Made by a program: the position numbers and the translations under genes
NCBI RefSeq assembly: GCF_036250755.1
Contig: NZ_CP109583.1
Span: 8,178,001 to 8,242,000, forward strand
Direction of reading: 5' to 3'
DNA from: Streptomyces uncialis
GTDB lineage: Bacteria; Actinomycetota; Actinomycetes; Streptomycetales; Streptomycetaceae
Length of the DNA stretch: 64,000 nucleotides
Part shown: piece after piece, positions 35,866 to 44,005 of the stretch
How the letters are laid out: the number at the start of each line of letters is the position of its first letter
Position numbering within the stretch: the first letter of the stretch is position 1
Notes under the pieces: model-generated
Seen by the model: only the letters and a program-made list of their open reading frames with translations
Databases searched by the model: none
What the model was told of the DNA's origin: nothing

Positions 35866-36534
35866 TTGTCCGCTCTGCCTCTCGCCTCCTCCGCCGAACC
35901 CGAACTCGACGGTCTCGCCGGTACGCTGGTCGACCTGATGGAGGACCTGGGCGGGCCCGGCGCCGGTATCGCCGTCTTCGCGGAGAACCTTTTCCCGCCG
36001 CTCCCCAGCGAACTGTTCCTTCCCCTGGCCGGGTTCACCGCAAGCCAGGGACGGATGAGCCTGGCCGAGGCGCTGATCTGGACGACCCTGGGCTCGGTCG
36101 TCGGCGCCCTCGCGCTGTACGGCTTCGGCGCGCTCCTCGGCCGGGACCGGCTGCGCCGGATCATCGCGAAGATCCCCCTGATGAAGGTCTCCGACTACGA
36201 CCGCACCGAGGAGTGGTTCGCCAAGCACGGCACCAAGGCCGTCCTGTTCGGGAGGGTGCTGCCGATCTTCCGCAGTCTGATCTCGATCCCCGCCGGAGTC
36301 GTCCGGATGCCGATCTTGACCTTCGTGGCTCTGACCGCGCTGGGGAGCGCGGTCTGGAACACCGTCCTGGTCATGGCCGGATACAGCCTCGGCAACAACT
36401 GGCACCGGGTCGAGGGTTACGCGGGAATCATGGAGCGGGTCGTGCTCGGCGGTGTCGCCCTCGGTCTCGTCGTGTTCGTCTGGACCCGGGTCTCCGGGCT
36501 GCGGAAGGAGAAGCGCGCCCGACAGGTGAAGTGA
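35866..36534 (+). CDS. DedA/SNARE-associated family membrane protein
   Basis: About 222 residues. FAENLFPPLPSELFLPLAG is the DedA signature with its conserved acidic and Pro residues; GRVLPIFRSLISIPAGVVRM is the second, with the essential Arg. DedA proteins are undecaprenyl-phosphate or lipid flippases of the membrane. The TTG at 35866 has GGGAG six bases upstream; a GTG at 35842 without ribosome site is the alternative start. It is divergent from the ABC-F gene. Confidence 0.85.
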   Translation: MSALPLASSAEPELDGLAGTLVDLMEDLGGPGAGIAVFAENLFPPLPSELFLPLAGFTASQGRMSLAEALIWTTLGSVVGALALYGFGALLGRDRLRRIIAKIPLMKVSDYDRTEEWFAKHGTKAVLFGRVLPIFRSLISIPAGVVRMPILTFVALTALGSAVWNTVLVMAGYSLGNNWHRVEGYAGIMERVVLGGVALGLVVFVWTRVSGLRKEKRARQVK

Positions 36535-36716
36535 ACGAGGGGGAGGATCGGGGGAGGGACGCCCGCCGGGTGTCCGTCGGGTGGCTCCTTCCCCATTTTC
36601 CCGCGTTCCTGTGTTCCGCGCCGGTCCGGCTCCCTCCCAGCCGGGTCCACCGCCGGGAAGGGCCGGCCCCCCGGGCCGGTTCCCGGCGGTCCGTACGGAT
36701 CTCGTCCGTCCGTCGG

Positions 36717-37388
36717 TCAGGACGATGACGGCTCCTGCGGGGCGAGGCCCGCCTCATGCCCGATGATCGCCGCCTGGACCCGGTTCCTGACCTCCAGACG
36801 GCTCAGGATCGCGCTGACGTAGCTCTTCACCGTGCCCTCGGCCAGATGCATCCGGCGTCCCACCTCGGCGTTGGACAGCCCCGCCACGAGCAGCCCCAGC
36901 AGCTCGCGCTCCCGCGTGGTCAGCCCGGCCACCCGCTTGCGGGCCGCCGCCTCGCGGTTCATCCGGCCGGCCCCGAGCCCGGCGATCACACGACGCGCGA
37001 CCCGGGGCGACAGATACGCCGCGCCGTCCGCCACCGCCCGTACTCCGTCGATGAGTTCTCGGGGGTCCGCCGCCTTGAGCATGAAACCGAGGGCGCCGTC
37101 ATGGAGCGCCCCGGCGATGTAGTCGTCCTCCAGGAACGTCGTGAGCACGATCACCGCGGTGTCCGGCGAGATCGCGCGGATGCCCGAGATGGCGTCCAGT
37201 CCCGAGAGGTTCGGCATCCGTACGTCCAGCAGTACGACATCGGGCCGGTGCCGACGGATCATCTCGACAGCCAGCAGCCCGTCCTCGGCCTCGGCGACGA
37301 CCTCGATGTCCTTCGCGGAGTCGAGGATCGCGCGTACACCGGCCCGCACCAGCCCCTCGTCGTCGGCGACGACGACCCGTACCACCAC
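36717..37388 (-). CDS. NarL/LuxR-type response regulator
   Basis: 223 residues from a GTG with GGGAG upstream. Receiver domain: acidic pair ADDEG, phospho-acceptor Asp55 in VVLLDVRMP and Lys in FMLKAAD. The C-terminal LuxR HTH reads TTRERELLGLLVAGLSN-AEVG and HLAEGTVKSYVSAILSRLEV. The sensor kinase gene lies immediately upstream on the same strand. Its target genes are unknown. Confidence 0.92.
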   Translation of the reverse strand: MVVRVVVADDEGLVRAGVRAILDSAKDIEVVAEAEDGLLAVEMIRRHRPDVVLLDVRMPNLSGLDAISGIRAISPDTAVIVLTTFLEDDYIAGALHDGALGFMLKAADPRELIDGVRAVADGAAYLSPRVARRVIAGLGAGRMNREAAARKRVAGLTTRERELLGLLVAGLSNAEVGRRMHLAEGTVKSYVSAILSRLEVRNRVQAAIIGHEAGLAPQEPSSS

Positions 37389-37524
37389 CGGCCGCTCCCG
37401 TCCCGTGCGGACTTCCGACCATTCGATCCTACGGTGTTCGGCGCGCTGCGGCCCGTGGCGCCGGATCGGCCAACGACATCTGCGGTAGGGGCTCTTGTCC
37501 CTTGATCTGGTCATTGGTCCTGGG

Positions 37525-39168
37525 TCAGTGGTCCTGGGGCGGGAACGCGTTCTTCGACGCCAGCCGGTCCTCGACGAAGCAGAGCCGGTAGACATCGGCC
37601 GGGGTGAAGATGTCCGACGTGGCGCGGTAGTACCGGCAGTTCGCGCCGTTGGGCGGACGGGCGCCTCCCGCCGCGCTTCGTTCACCCTCCTCGTACTCGT
37701 GGCGGGGCAGCGCGCGTTCCAAAAACTGCCGCGACTGCCCCACCTCGACGCGCTCGAACTCGCTGGGCCGCAGGGAGGAGTCGAGCGTGCGGAGGACGAG
37801 CGAGAGGGCCAGCGCCGCCGCGATGGCGACCCCGGCCGCCAGCGCCCCGACGGTGAGCGCCAGTCCGCGGCGCGTGCGCCGCCGCGCCTGTCCGACCTCG
37901 TGCCGCAGGCTCACGGTCCGGCACGAGGACCGGCTCCCCGTCAGGCTCGCGGACGGGTTCAAGGGCGGGCCGACGGTGAGGCCCGGGCCGGCCGGTGTCG
38001 CGGCTCGCACTTGCTGCGGGAGTAGCGCGTACACCTCGAAACCGCCGTCGTCCAGCGGCCCCGAACGCAAGGTGCCGCCTACCAGCCGCACTCGTTCGTC
38101 CAGGCCGACCAGTCCCGAACCGCCGTGCCCTGGCCTTCGTGACGGGAGGCCCGGCGGAGGTTGGTTCGTCACACGTACGGTGCTCTCCCGCGTCCCGTGC
38201 CGTACCTCGACGGTGACGACGCCGCCCGGTGCGTGCTTGCCCGCGTTGGTGAGTGATTCGAGCACCACACGCCGGGCCGCCAGGTCCGTCAGGTCCGACA
38301 GCTCCGCCTCGCCCTCCTCCCGTAGGTCTATGGTCATTCCCGATGTCCGCGCCTCCTCGACCAGTTCGGGGATGCTCCGGTCCAAGGGCTCTGCGGGCAC
38401 GGGTTCCGCGTCGTCGCGCAGGGCGCCGATCGTCTCGCGCAGACCGTCCGTGGCCCGGACCGCGGACTCCCGGAGCCGGGCCACGGAAGCGAGATGCTGC
38501 GGCGCGAGGTCCGACCGCACCTCCAGGGCCCCGGCCTGGAGGGCGATCAGGGCCAGCTGATGCCCGAGGGAGTCGTGCATGTCCCGGGCCATACGCGCCC
38601 GTTCCAGCAGTCGGGCCTGTCCTGCGAGGAGATCCCGCTCGCGTTCGAGCCGGGCCGCCCGCTCCCACCCGCTGACCACCACCTCGTGCTGGAGACGCAG
38701 GTACCGGCCCGCCAGCCAGGGGAAGAACATGACCAGAGGCAGTGCGCACAGGGTGGTGAACCAGGCCCACGCCTCGGCGCGCAGCACCAGGTTCAGCACC
38801 GATCCCGACGCCAGGATCGCGGCGAACGTCAGCAGCGCCGGGCGCGGGGAAGGCATCCGGCGTCCGGCCAGACAGCTCATCACCAGCAGGGTGAGCGAGA
38901 ACCAGACGTTGGCCATGACCAGCACCGCGGCGCCGAACATCGCCAGTGCCGGGAAACGGCGGTGGCTGAGCACCGCCGTGGCGATCAGCGCCAGCAGCCC
39001 GGCCAGCTCCCACCAGAACGTGGGGGCATCGCGCCGGTCCAGGGCCAGAGGGACGGCCGACGGGGTGAGAACCGCCCACAGCCCCACGTCCTCGATGAGG
39101 CGGCGAGGGCCGCGCGGGGCGACCTTCCGCGCGGCGGGCCGGGTGCTGCTTCGAGAAAGGGGCCACGT
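37525..39168 (-). CDS. NarL-type sensor histidine kinase with C-terminal membrane extension
   Basis: About 547 residues from GTG. Four or five membrane segments (residues ~30-155) precede a HisKA_3 domain: MARDMHDSLGHQLALI with His199. The HATPase_c domain has LESLTNAGKHAPGG (N-box) and GHGGSGLVGLDERV. An unusual tail follows: a further membrane helix (ALTVGALAAGVAIAAALALS) and ~90 residues outside, with two cysteines (NCRYYRAT and YRLCFVED). The membrane topology at both ends is odd for the family. The upstream ATG at 39279 is possible; that extra segment is Arg/Pro-rich. Confidence 0.85.
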   Translation of the reverse strand, partial: TWPLSRSSTRPAARKVAPRGPRRLIEDVGLWAVLTPSAVPLALDRRDAPTFWWELAGLLALIATAVLSHRRFPALAMFGAAVLVMANVWFSLTLLVMSCLAGRRMPSPRPALLTFAAILASGSVLNLVLRAEAWAWFTTLCALPLVMFFPWLAGRYLRLQHEVVVSGWERAARLERERDLLAGQARLLERARMARDMHDSLGHQLALIALQAGALEVRSDLAPQHLASVARLRESAVRATDGLRETIGALRDDAEPVPAEPLDRSIPELVEEARTSGMTIDLREEGEAELSDLTDLAARRVVLESLTNAGKHAPGGVVTVEVRHGTRESTVRVTNQPPPGLPSRRPGHGGSGLVGLDERVRLVGGTLRSGPLDDGGFEVYALLPQQVRAATPAGPGLTVGPPLNPSASLTGSRSSCRTVSLRHEVGQARRRTRRGLALTVGALAAGVAIAAALALSLVLRTLDSSLRPSEFERVEVGQSRQFLERALPRHEYEEGERSAAGGARPPNGANCRYYRATSDIFTPADVYRLCFVEDRLASKNAFPPQDH

Positions 39169-39437
39169 CACGCGGAGGCACGCTATCAGCCGGGCGAGCC
39201 GCCGCTGTGGGGGTGAGCGGGTCGGTGGCGCGGTCCGCCGAAGCGCGCCCACCGGGATCGCTCCGGCGTCGGTGGGCATGCACCGCTTGGTCCGAGCACC
39301 GTCCGCCGGGGGTCCGGTCCGCCGCCGTTCGCGGCTGCTCCCCGGTGGCCACCCGTGCCGCGTCCCGGGCCCATCGGCGTCGCGGGCTCCAGGTATCGGC
39401 CTGAGGGCCGACGATCAGCGGATGTGATACTCGAACC

Positions 39438-39956
39438 ATGGCATCACGTATGACAGGGCGCGGCCGACGTGCGGCAGGCCCTGCCCCGGTACGGATCGCG
39501 CGTGCCACCGCCCGGGACGCCAAGCGGCTCACCGCGATGGTCCGGGGCTCGCGTGCCTATGAGGGGCCGTACGCGCCGATGATCGCGGGGTACCGGGTGG
39601 GTCCCGACTACATCGAGGCCCACGAGGTATTCGCGGCGCTGGGGGAAGGCCCGGAGGAAGGGGCGCTCCTCGGTTTCTACGCCCTGCTCCTCGGCCCGGC
39701 CGAGCTCGACCTGATGTTCGTCGCGGACCGGGCGCAGGGCCGGGGGATCGGCCGCGCGCTCGTCGCGCACATGCTGGACCGGGCGCGGGAAGCGGGGCTC
39801 GACTCCGTACGCGTCGTCTCCCATCCGCCGTCCGAGGGCTTCTACCTCGCAGCGGGCGCGCGGCGCACCGGCACCGTCGCGGCGAGGCCGCCCGCCGTCC
39901 ACTGGGACCGGCCCGAGCTCGTCTTCTCCGTACCGCGGGCCGACGACCGAGGGTGA
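39438..39956 (+). CDS. GNAT-family N-acetyltransferase
   Basis: 172 residues. RIARATARDAKRLTAMV begins the fold, ELDLMFVADRAQGRGIGRAL carries the Q/R-x-x-G-x-G/A acetyl-CoA loop, and GFYLAAGARRTG ends it. The gene stops in DDRG, and a diverged copy of the surrounding ~35 bases recurs about 80 bases downstream. Substrate unknown. Confidence 0.85.
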   Translation: MASRMTGRGRRAAGPAPVRIARATARDAKRLTAMVRGSRAYEGPYAPMIAGYRVGPDYIEAHEVFAALGEGPEEGALLGFYALLLGPAELDLMFVADRAQGRGIGRALVAHMLDRAREAGLDSVRVVSHPPSEGFYLAAGARRTGTVAARPPAVHWDRPELVFSVPRADDRG

Positions 39957-40355
39957 GCGGGACGGGCCCGCGACGACCGCTGGGTGCGGGACGGGGCCCG
40001 CCGGGTGCCGGACGGGCCCACGGCGACCGAGGCCGAGCGGGACGGCCCGCGACGAACCGCGAGGACGCGGGACCGGCCGGTGTGACCGGGCGCGGGGCAC
40101 GGCCCCCGCCGGACGCGGGGTGCGGTGACGGGAGCGTTCAAGAGACGCGGCGACAGGGCTTTCTCGCTCGAACTCCCGTTCCTTGCTGAGCAGTTCGGGT
40201 GTCCGGTCCCCTCCGCTGCGACATACTGGCGGCGTCGAAGCGGCTCCCACGGGGCCGTGTTCGCGACGTTCCGCGCGGGAGCGCGCGGAGGTGACCCGAC
40301 CGGGGACGCGTGCCGTGCGGGGAGCGATGAACCCGGACCCATCAGGAGGAACTCC
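39957..40355. other. Intergenic region with diverged repeat
   Basis: About 400 bases before the dehydrogenase gene. The sequence around CGACCGAGGGTGAGCGGGAC (39944) recurs in altered form at ~40024, a period of ~80 bases. The right end holds a strong ribosome site (AGGAGG). No gene is supported. Confidence 0.5.
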
Positions 40356-41399
40356 ATGCCCGAGGTCAAGGAAAGCCCGCGCGTCGCCGTGTACGGGCTG
40401 GGGGCGATGGGGCTGGAGATCGTCAGGATTCTCTACCGCCGCCACGCGCGCGTCGTCGCGGGGATCGTCCGCCCCGGGTCCGACAAGGACGGGCGGGACC
40501 TGGGGGACCTGGCCGGTGTCCCCGGGCTCACCTTCCCGGCCCGCGGCGACGCCTCGCAGGCCCTGCACGAGGCCGCGCCCGACATCGTGGTCGTCACCGT
40601 CAGCACCTACCTCGACGACACCCAGTTCGGGATCTTCTCGACCGCGGTCCGCGCCGGGGCCCATGTGATCACGCTGGCCGAGGAGATGCTGTACCCCTTC
40701 GCCACGGACAATCCGCTGGCCCGGGAGCTGGACACGCTGGCCCGGGAGCACGGTGTGACCGTGACGGGCACGGGGCACCAGGACGCCTACTGGGTCAACC
40801 TCATCAGCGTGCTGGCGGGGTCGACCCATGACCTCGGCGGGATCGAGGGCCGGCTCGCCTGGAACGTCGACGACTTCGGCCCCGCCCTCGCGGAGCAGCA
40901 GCGGGTCGGCACGACCACCGAGGACTTCAGCCGCTGGCTGGCCGGCACCGAACGGCCGCCGAGCTTCACCCACTACTCGCTGTACGCCCTGGCCGCAGCC
41001 GTCGGTCTGACCCCGGACGGCACCGCGGAATGCGTGACCGAGCCGGTGCTCGCCGAGCGGGACGTCCACAGCAAGGCCCTGGGCACGACGGTGCGCAGCG
41101 GGACCCTTCTGGGCTACACCGACACCGACACCCTGCGGACAAAGGAAGGGATCACGCTCTCCGTCAGCTCGCAGGGGAAGGTCTACGACGAGCATGAGAC
41201 GGACTACAACGAGTGGCGGGTCACGGACGGATCGGGCAAGCCGACACTGCATCTGCGCAACAGTGATCTGAGTACGGCGCACACCACCTGCGCCAGCCTC
41301 GTCAACAGGATCCCGGACGTCATCGCGGCGAGGCCGGGAATCGTCACCGTGGACCAGCTGCCCCAACTGCGCTACTGGACGGGCCTCCATCTGGCCTGA
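40356..41399 (+). CDS. NAD(P)-binding dehydrogenase of DapB/diaminopentanoate-dehydrogenase type
   Basis: 347 residues from ATG with CAGGAGGAACTCC upstream. VAVYGLGAMGLEIVRIL is a Rossmann dinucleotide motif; IVVVTVSTYLDD and GAHVITLAEEMLYP follow, as in dihydrodipicolinate-reductase-like folds. The C-terminal domain (WNVDDFGPALAEQQRVG, HLRNSDLSTAHTTCASLVN) resembles that of 2,4-diaminopentanoate dehydrogenase-like proteins. Such enzymes oxidise or reduce amino or keto acids. The real substrate is unknown; no pathway partners lie nearby. Confidence 0.7.
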   Translation: MPEVKESPRVAVYGLGAMGLEIVRILYRRHARVVAGIVRPGSDKDGRDLGDLAGVPGLTFPARGDASQALHEAAPDIVVVTVSTYLDDTQFGIFSTAVRAGAHVITLAEEMLYPFATDNPLARELDTLAREHGVTVTGTGHQDAYWVNLISVLAGSTHDLGGIEGRLAWNVDDFGPALAEQQRVGTTTEDFSRWLAGTERPPSFTHYSLYALAAAVGLTPDGTAECVTEPVLAERDVHSKALGTTVRSGTLLGYTDTDTLRTKEGITLSVSSQGKVYDEHETDYNEWRVTDGSGKPTLHLRNSDLSTAHTTCASLVNRIPDVIAARPGIVTVDQLPQLRYWTGLHLA

Positions 41400-41490
41400 C
41401 CTGGCCCGAACTGGCCGTAGGGCGGTCCTGGCCCGGTGCGCCGCCCGCCGCCGGACCGGGTCACCCCGATGCGGCGGCGGGCGCCGGGCG

Positions 41491-42741
41491 CTACGCCGCG
41501 CCACCCTTCCCCGTACAGGCGACGGCCTCGTTCAACCGGGTGACGATCGCGTTGGTGTCGGCCCTGCCGTACAGGCTCACCGCGGTGACGCCCTGCCGGT
41601 GGCCGTCCGCGTCACCGAACAGATAGGCCGCGCTGCCGTGTATGCCGCCCGCGTGGCCCCACAGCGGCCCGCAGCCCAGCCCGTCGAGTGAGTCGAGGCG
41701 CTGGATTCCCAGCCCGTACCGCACGCCGAGCCCGGTCGGGACGGTGCGCTTCATCTCGGTCAGCTCGGCGGGGCGCAGCAGGGTGCCGCGGAACAGGGCC
41801 GAGTGGAAACGTGCCAGGTCGGCCGTGGAGGAGACACCGGCCCCGCCCGCCCCGGCGACGGACGGGTTCAGCTCGGTGGTGTCCACCGGACCGGTTGGCA
41901 GCCGGGTGTAGTTGCGGGCGTGCGGGCCCCGGATCAGGGGTGAGGCGGATGGCATGGACGTGTCCCGCAGCCGCAGCGGGCGGACGATCCGCCGTTCCAC
42001 CTCCTGGTTCCAGGTGCGGCCCGTCACTCGCTGGACGAGCATCCCGGCGACGAGGTAGTTGGTGTTGGAGTACCGCCAGCCCTGCCCCGGCGGGAAGTGT
42101 GGGGCACGCTCGGACGCCTCGGCCACCATCGTCGCCGCCGAGTACGTCCGCCAGCGGTCGGTACGCACCCAGCGCGCGAGCCCGGCGTCGTCCACGGGGA
42201 CGTACCGGGGGTCGTCGGTGTAGTCGTACAGGCCGCTCGTGTGGTTGAGCAGTTGGCGGACGGTGATGCGGTCACCGTCGGGGAGCACTCCGGGCAGGTA
42301 GGTCTCCACGGGCTCGTCGAGCGTTATCCGCCCCTCGCCGACCAGTTGGAGCACCACCGTGGCGGTAAAGGTCTTGGTGATGCTGCCGATCCGGAACCGT
42401 CCGGCCGGGTCGACCTGCCGCCCGGTGCCCCGCACGGCCGTGCCGGCCGCGCCCTTCCACACCGTACGGCCGCCCTCCACGATCCGGGCCATGTCCCAGG
42501 TGGCCGCCCCGCTGTCTACCACCGTCCGCAGTACGCGCAGCCGTTCGGCCGGATCGACGCCGGTGACCCGGGCCGGCGCACCGGTGGTCGGCGTGGCGGA
42601 AGCGGCGGGTGCGGCGGGTGCGGCGGAAGCGGCGGGTGCCTGCGGGGCCAGGGTGCCCACCAGGCCGGCTGTGGCCAGCATCAGCACCCCGGCGCGCGTG
42701 GCGGCCCGTCGGGACATCGGGTTCGGCGAGCGGTCGTTCAT
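41491..42741 (-). CDS. Secreted serine DD-peptidase / class C beta-lactamase-like enzyme
   Basis: 416 residues from ATG with AAGGAG upstream. A signal peptide (~1-45) ends in an Ala/Pro/Thr region. The active-site motifs are present in order: SxxK as GSITKTF, YxN as YSNTNY, and HxG as GHAGG. This is the Streptomyces R61-like D-Ala-D-Ala carboxypeptidase group. The role would be trimming peptidoglycan stem peptides or slow beta-lactam binding. A 44-bp palindrome lies about 50 bases upstream. Confidence 0.88.
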   Translation of the reverse strand: MNDRSPNPMSRRAATRAGVLMLATAGLVGTLAPQAPAASAAPAAPAASATPTTGAPARVTGVDPAERLRVLRTVVDSGAATWDMARIVEGGRTVWKGAAGTAVRGTGRQVDPAGRFRIGSITKTFTATVVLQLVGEGRITLDEPVETYLPGVLPDGDRITVRQLLNHTSGLYDYTDDPRYVPVDDAGLARWVRTDRWRTYSAATMVAEASERAPHFPPGQGWRYSNTNYLVAGMLVQRVTGRTWNQEVERRIVRPLRLRDTSMPSASPLIRGPHARNYTRLPTGPVDTTELNPSVAGAGGAGVSSTADLARFHSALFRGTLLRPAELTEMKRTVPTGLGVRYGLGIQRLDSLDGLGCGPLWGHAGGIHGSAAYLFGDADGHRQGVTAVSLYGRADTNAIVTRLNEAVACTGKGGAA

Positions 42742-43096
42742 CCAAGGTCTCCTTACCTCGTGCGGGACACCTCGCGTGTCCACCGTCGTACGCCACCGGC
42801 GGACCCGCCCGTGGACGGGCGGGTCCGCCGGTGGCACGGCCTTCCGGGTACGCCGGTGCGGGGGGCACGGGTGGGCGGACGCGGTGGTGGGCGCCGTGGT
42901 GGCGGGGCCACTGCCCCGGGGTTCGGCCGTACTTGGAGCGTAGGAAGGGAGACGGGTGCCCCACCATGGCGCGCGCTCCCCGTCCGCACGGGAGCGGGAT
43001 ATCCCCCCCGTGGTGGTATCCGCTCCACCTTGCCCGCAGCCCAGCGGCTCTGAAATCCGTTGGTCGGGACGGCGCGGGCGGTGCACACTCGCCGTC
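42742..43096. other. Divergent intergenic region with long palindrome
   Basis: 355 bases between the DD-peptidase and acetyltransferase genes. It contains the 44-bp palindrome (42792-42835) and both promoters. Small open frames here are Pro/Arg-rich and not convincing. Confidence 0.5.
42792..42835. repeat. 44-bp near-perfect palindrome
   Basis: Arms of 21 bases (42792-42812 and 42815-42835) are exact inverse complements around a two-base centre (GG). The arms contain GGCGGACCCGCCCGT. As RNA on either strand it would make a very stable hairpin, yet it lies between divergent starts where no terminator is needed. Confidence 0.9.
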
Positions 43097-43906
43097 ATGT
43101 CTACGACGCTCCAGGCCGGGCCGCTCTGTACACGTGAGTCGCTGGCCCATGAACTGCGGGGGCTGGGCGTGACCCCCGGCGAGACCTTGCTCGTGCACTC
43201 CTCCCTCGGTTCGCTGGGCTGGGTGTGCGGCGGCGCCGTCACCGTCGTCCGCGCGCTCCTCGATGTCCTGGGTACGGACGGGACCCTCGTGGTGCCGACG
43301 CACTCCGGTGACAACTCGGACCCCGCCGGGTGGGTGAACCCGCCGGTGCCCGAGTCATGGTGGGCGGACATCCGCCGGTCGATGCCCCCGTACGACGCGG
43401 ACCTCACCCCCTGTTTCGGGGTCGGGATCGTCCCGGAGACGGTGCGCGGCTGGCCGGGAGCCGTGCGCAGCGCGCATCCGCAGACCTCCTTCGCGGCCGT
43501 CGGTCCGCGTGCCACGGGCATCACGGACGGCCACGCACCGGACTGCCGCCTCGGGGAGCGCAGCCCGCTCGCCCGGCTGGAGGCGGCCGGGGCGCGGGTG
43601 CTGCTGCTCGGGACGGGCTACGGCGCCTGCACCGCGTTCCATCTGGCCGAGTACCGGGTGCCGTCGCCGACGGCCGACAACTCCTTCGCGGTCATGACGT
43701 CCGGGGGCCGCCGCTGGACCACCGTGCGGGACGTCGCGATCCGCGAGGACCGGTTCGACGAGCTGGGCGCGGCGTTCGAGAAGGAACACCCCGTGGTCCG
43801 TGGCCCGGTGGGCGCGGCCGAGGCCCGGCTGTTCCCGCTCGCCGACGCGGTCGCCCACGCCACCGGCTGGCTCGCGGAGCACCGGCCGTGGCCCGCGCAT
43901 GACTGA
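43097..43906 (+). CDS. AAC(3)-like aminoglycoside/antibiotic N-acetyltransferase
   Basis: 269 residues. ETLLVHSSLGSLGWVCGG and TLVVPTHSGDNSDPAGW belong to the Antibiotic_NAT family; RSAHPQTSFAAVGP carries the conserved His and ARVLLLGTGYGACTAFHLAEY the later block. The family includes aminoglycoside 3-N-acetyltransferases and related enzymes of antibiotic producers and other bacteria. Resistance activity cannot be told from sequence alone. The start is the ATG after a promoter region shared with the DD-peptidase gene. Confidence 0.88.
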   Translation: MSTTLQAGPLCTRESLAHELRGLGVTPGETLLVHSSLGSLGWVCGGAVTVVRALLDVLGTDGTLVVPTHSGDNSDPAGWVNPPVPESWWADIRRSMPPYDADLTPCFGVGIVPETVRGWPGAVRSAHPQTSFAAVGPRATGITDGHAPDCRLGERSPLARLEAAGARVLLLGTGYGACTAFHLAEYRVPSPTADNSFAVMTSGGRRWTTVRDVAIREDRFDELGAAFEKEHPVVRGPVGAAEARLFPLADAVAHATGWLAEHRPWPAHD

Positions 43907-44005
43907 TCCGGTGCGGCGCCCGCGGTCCGTCGGCGTGGCATCCCTGGTCCGCTCGCGCGGCACCCCGGGGTCACTTGACGGCGCTTCTCGTGCAGCGCCG
44001 TCGCC

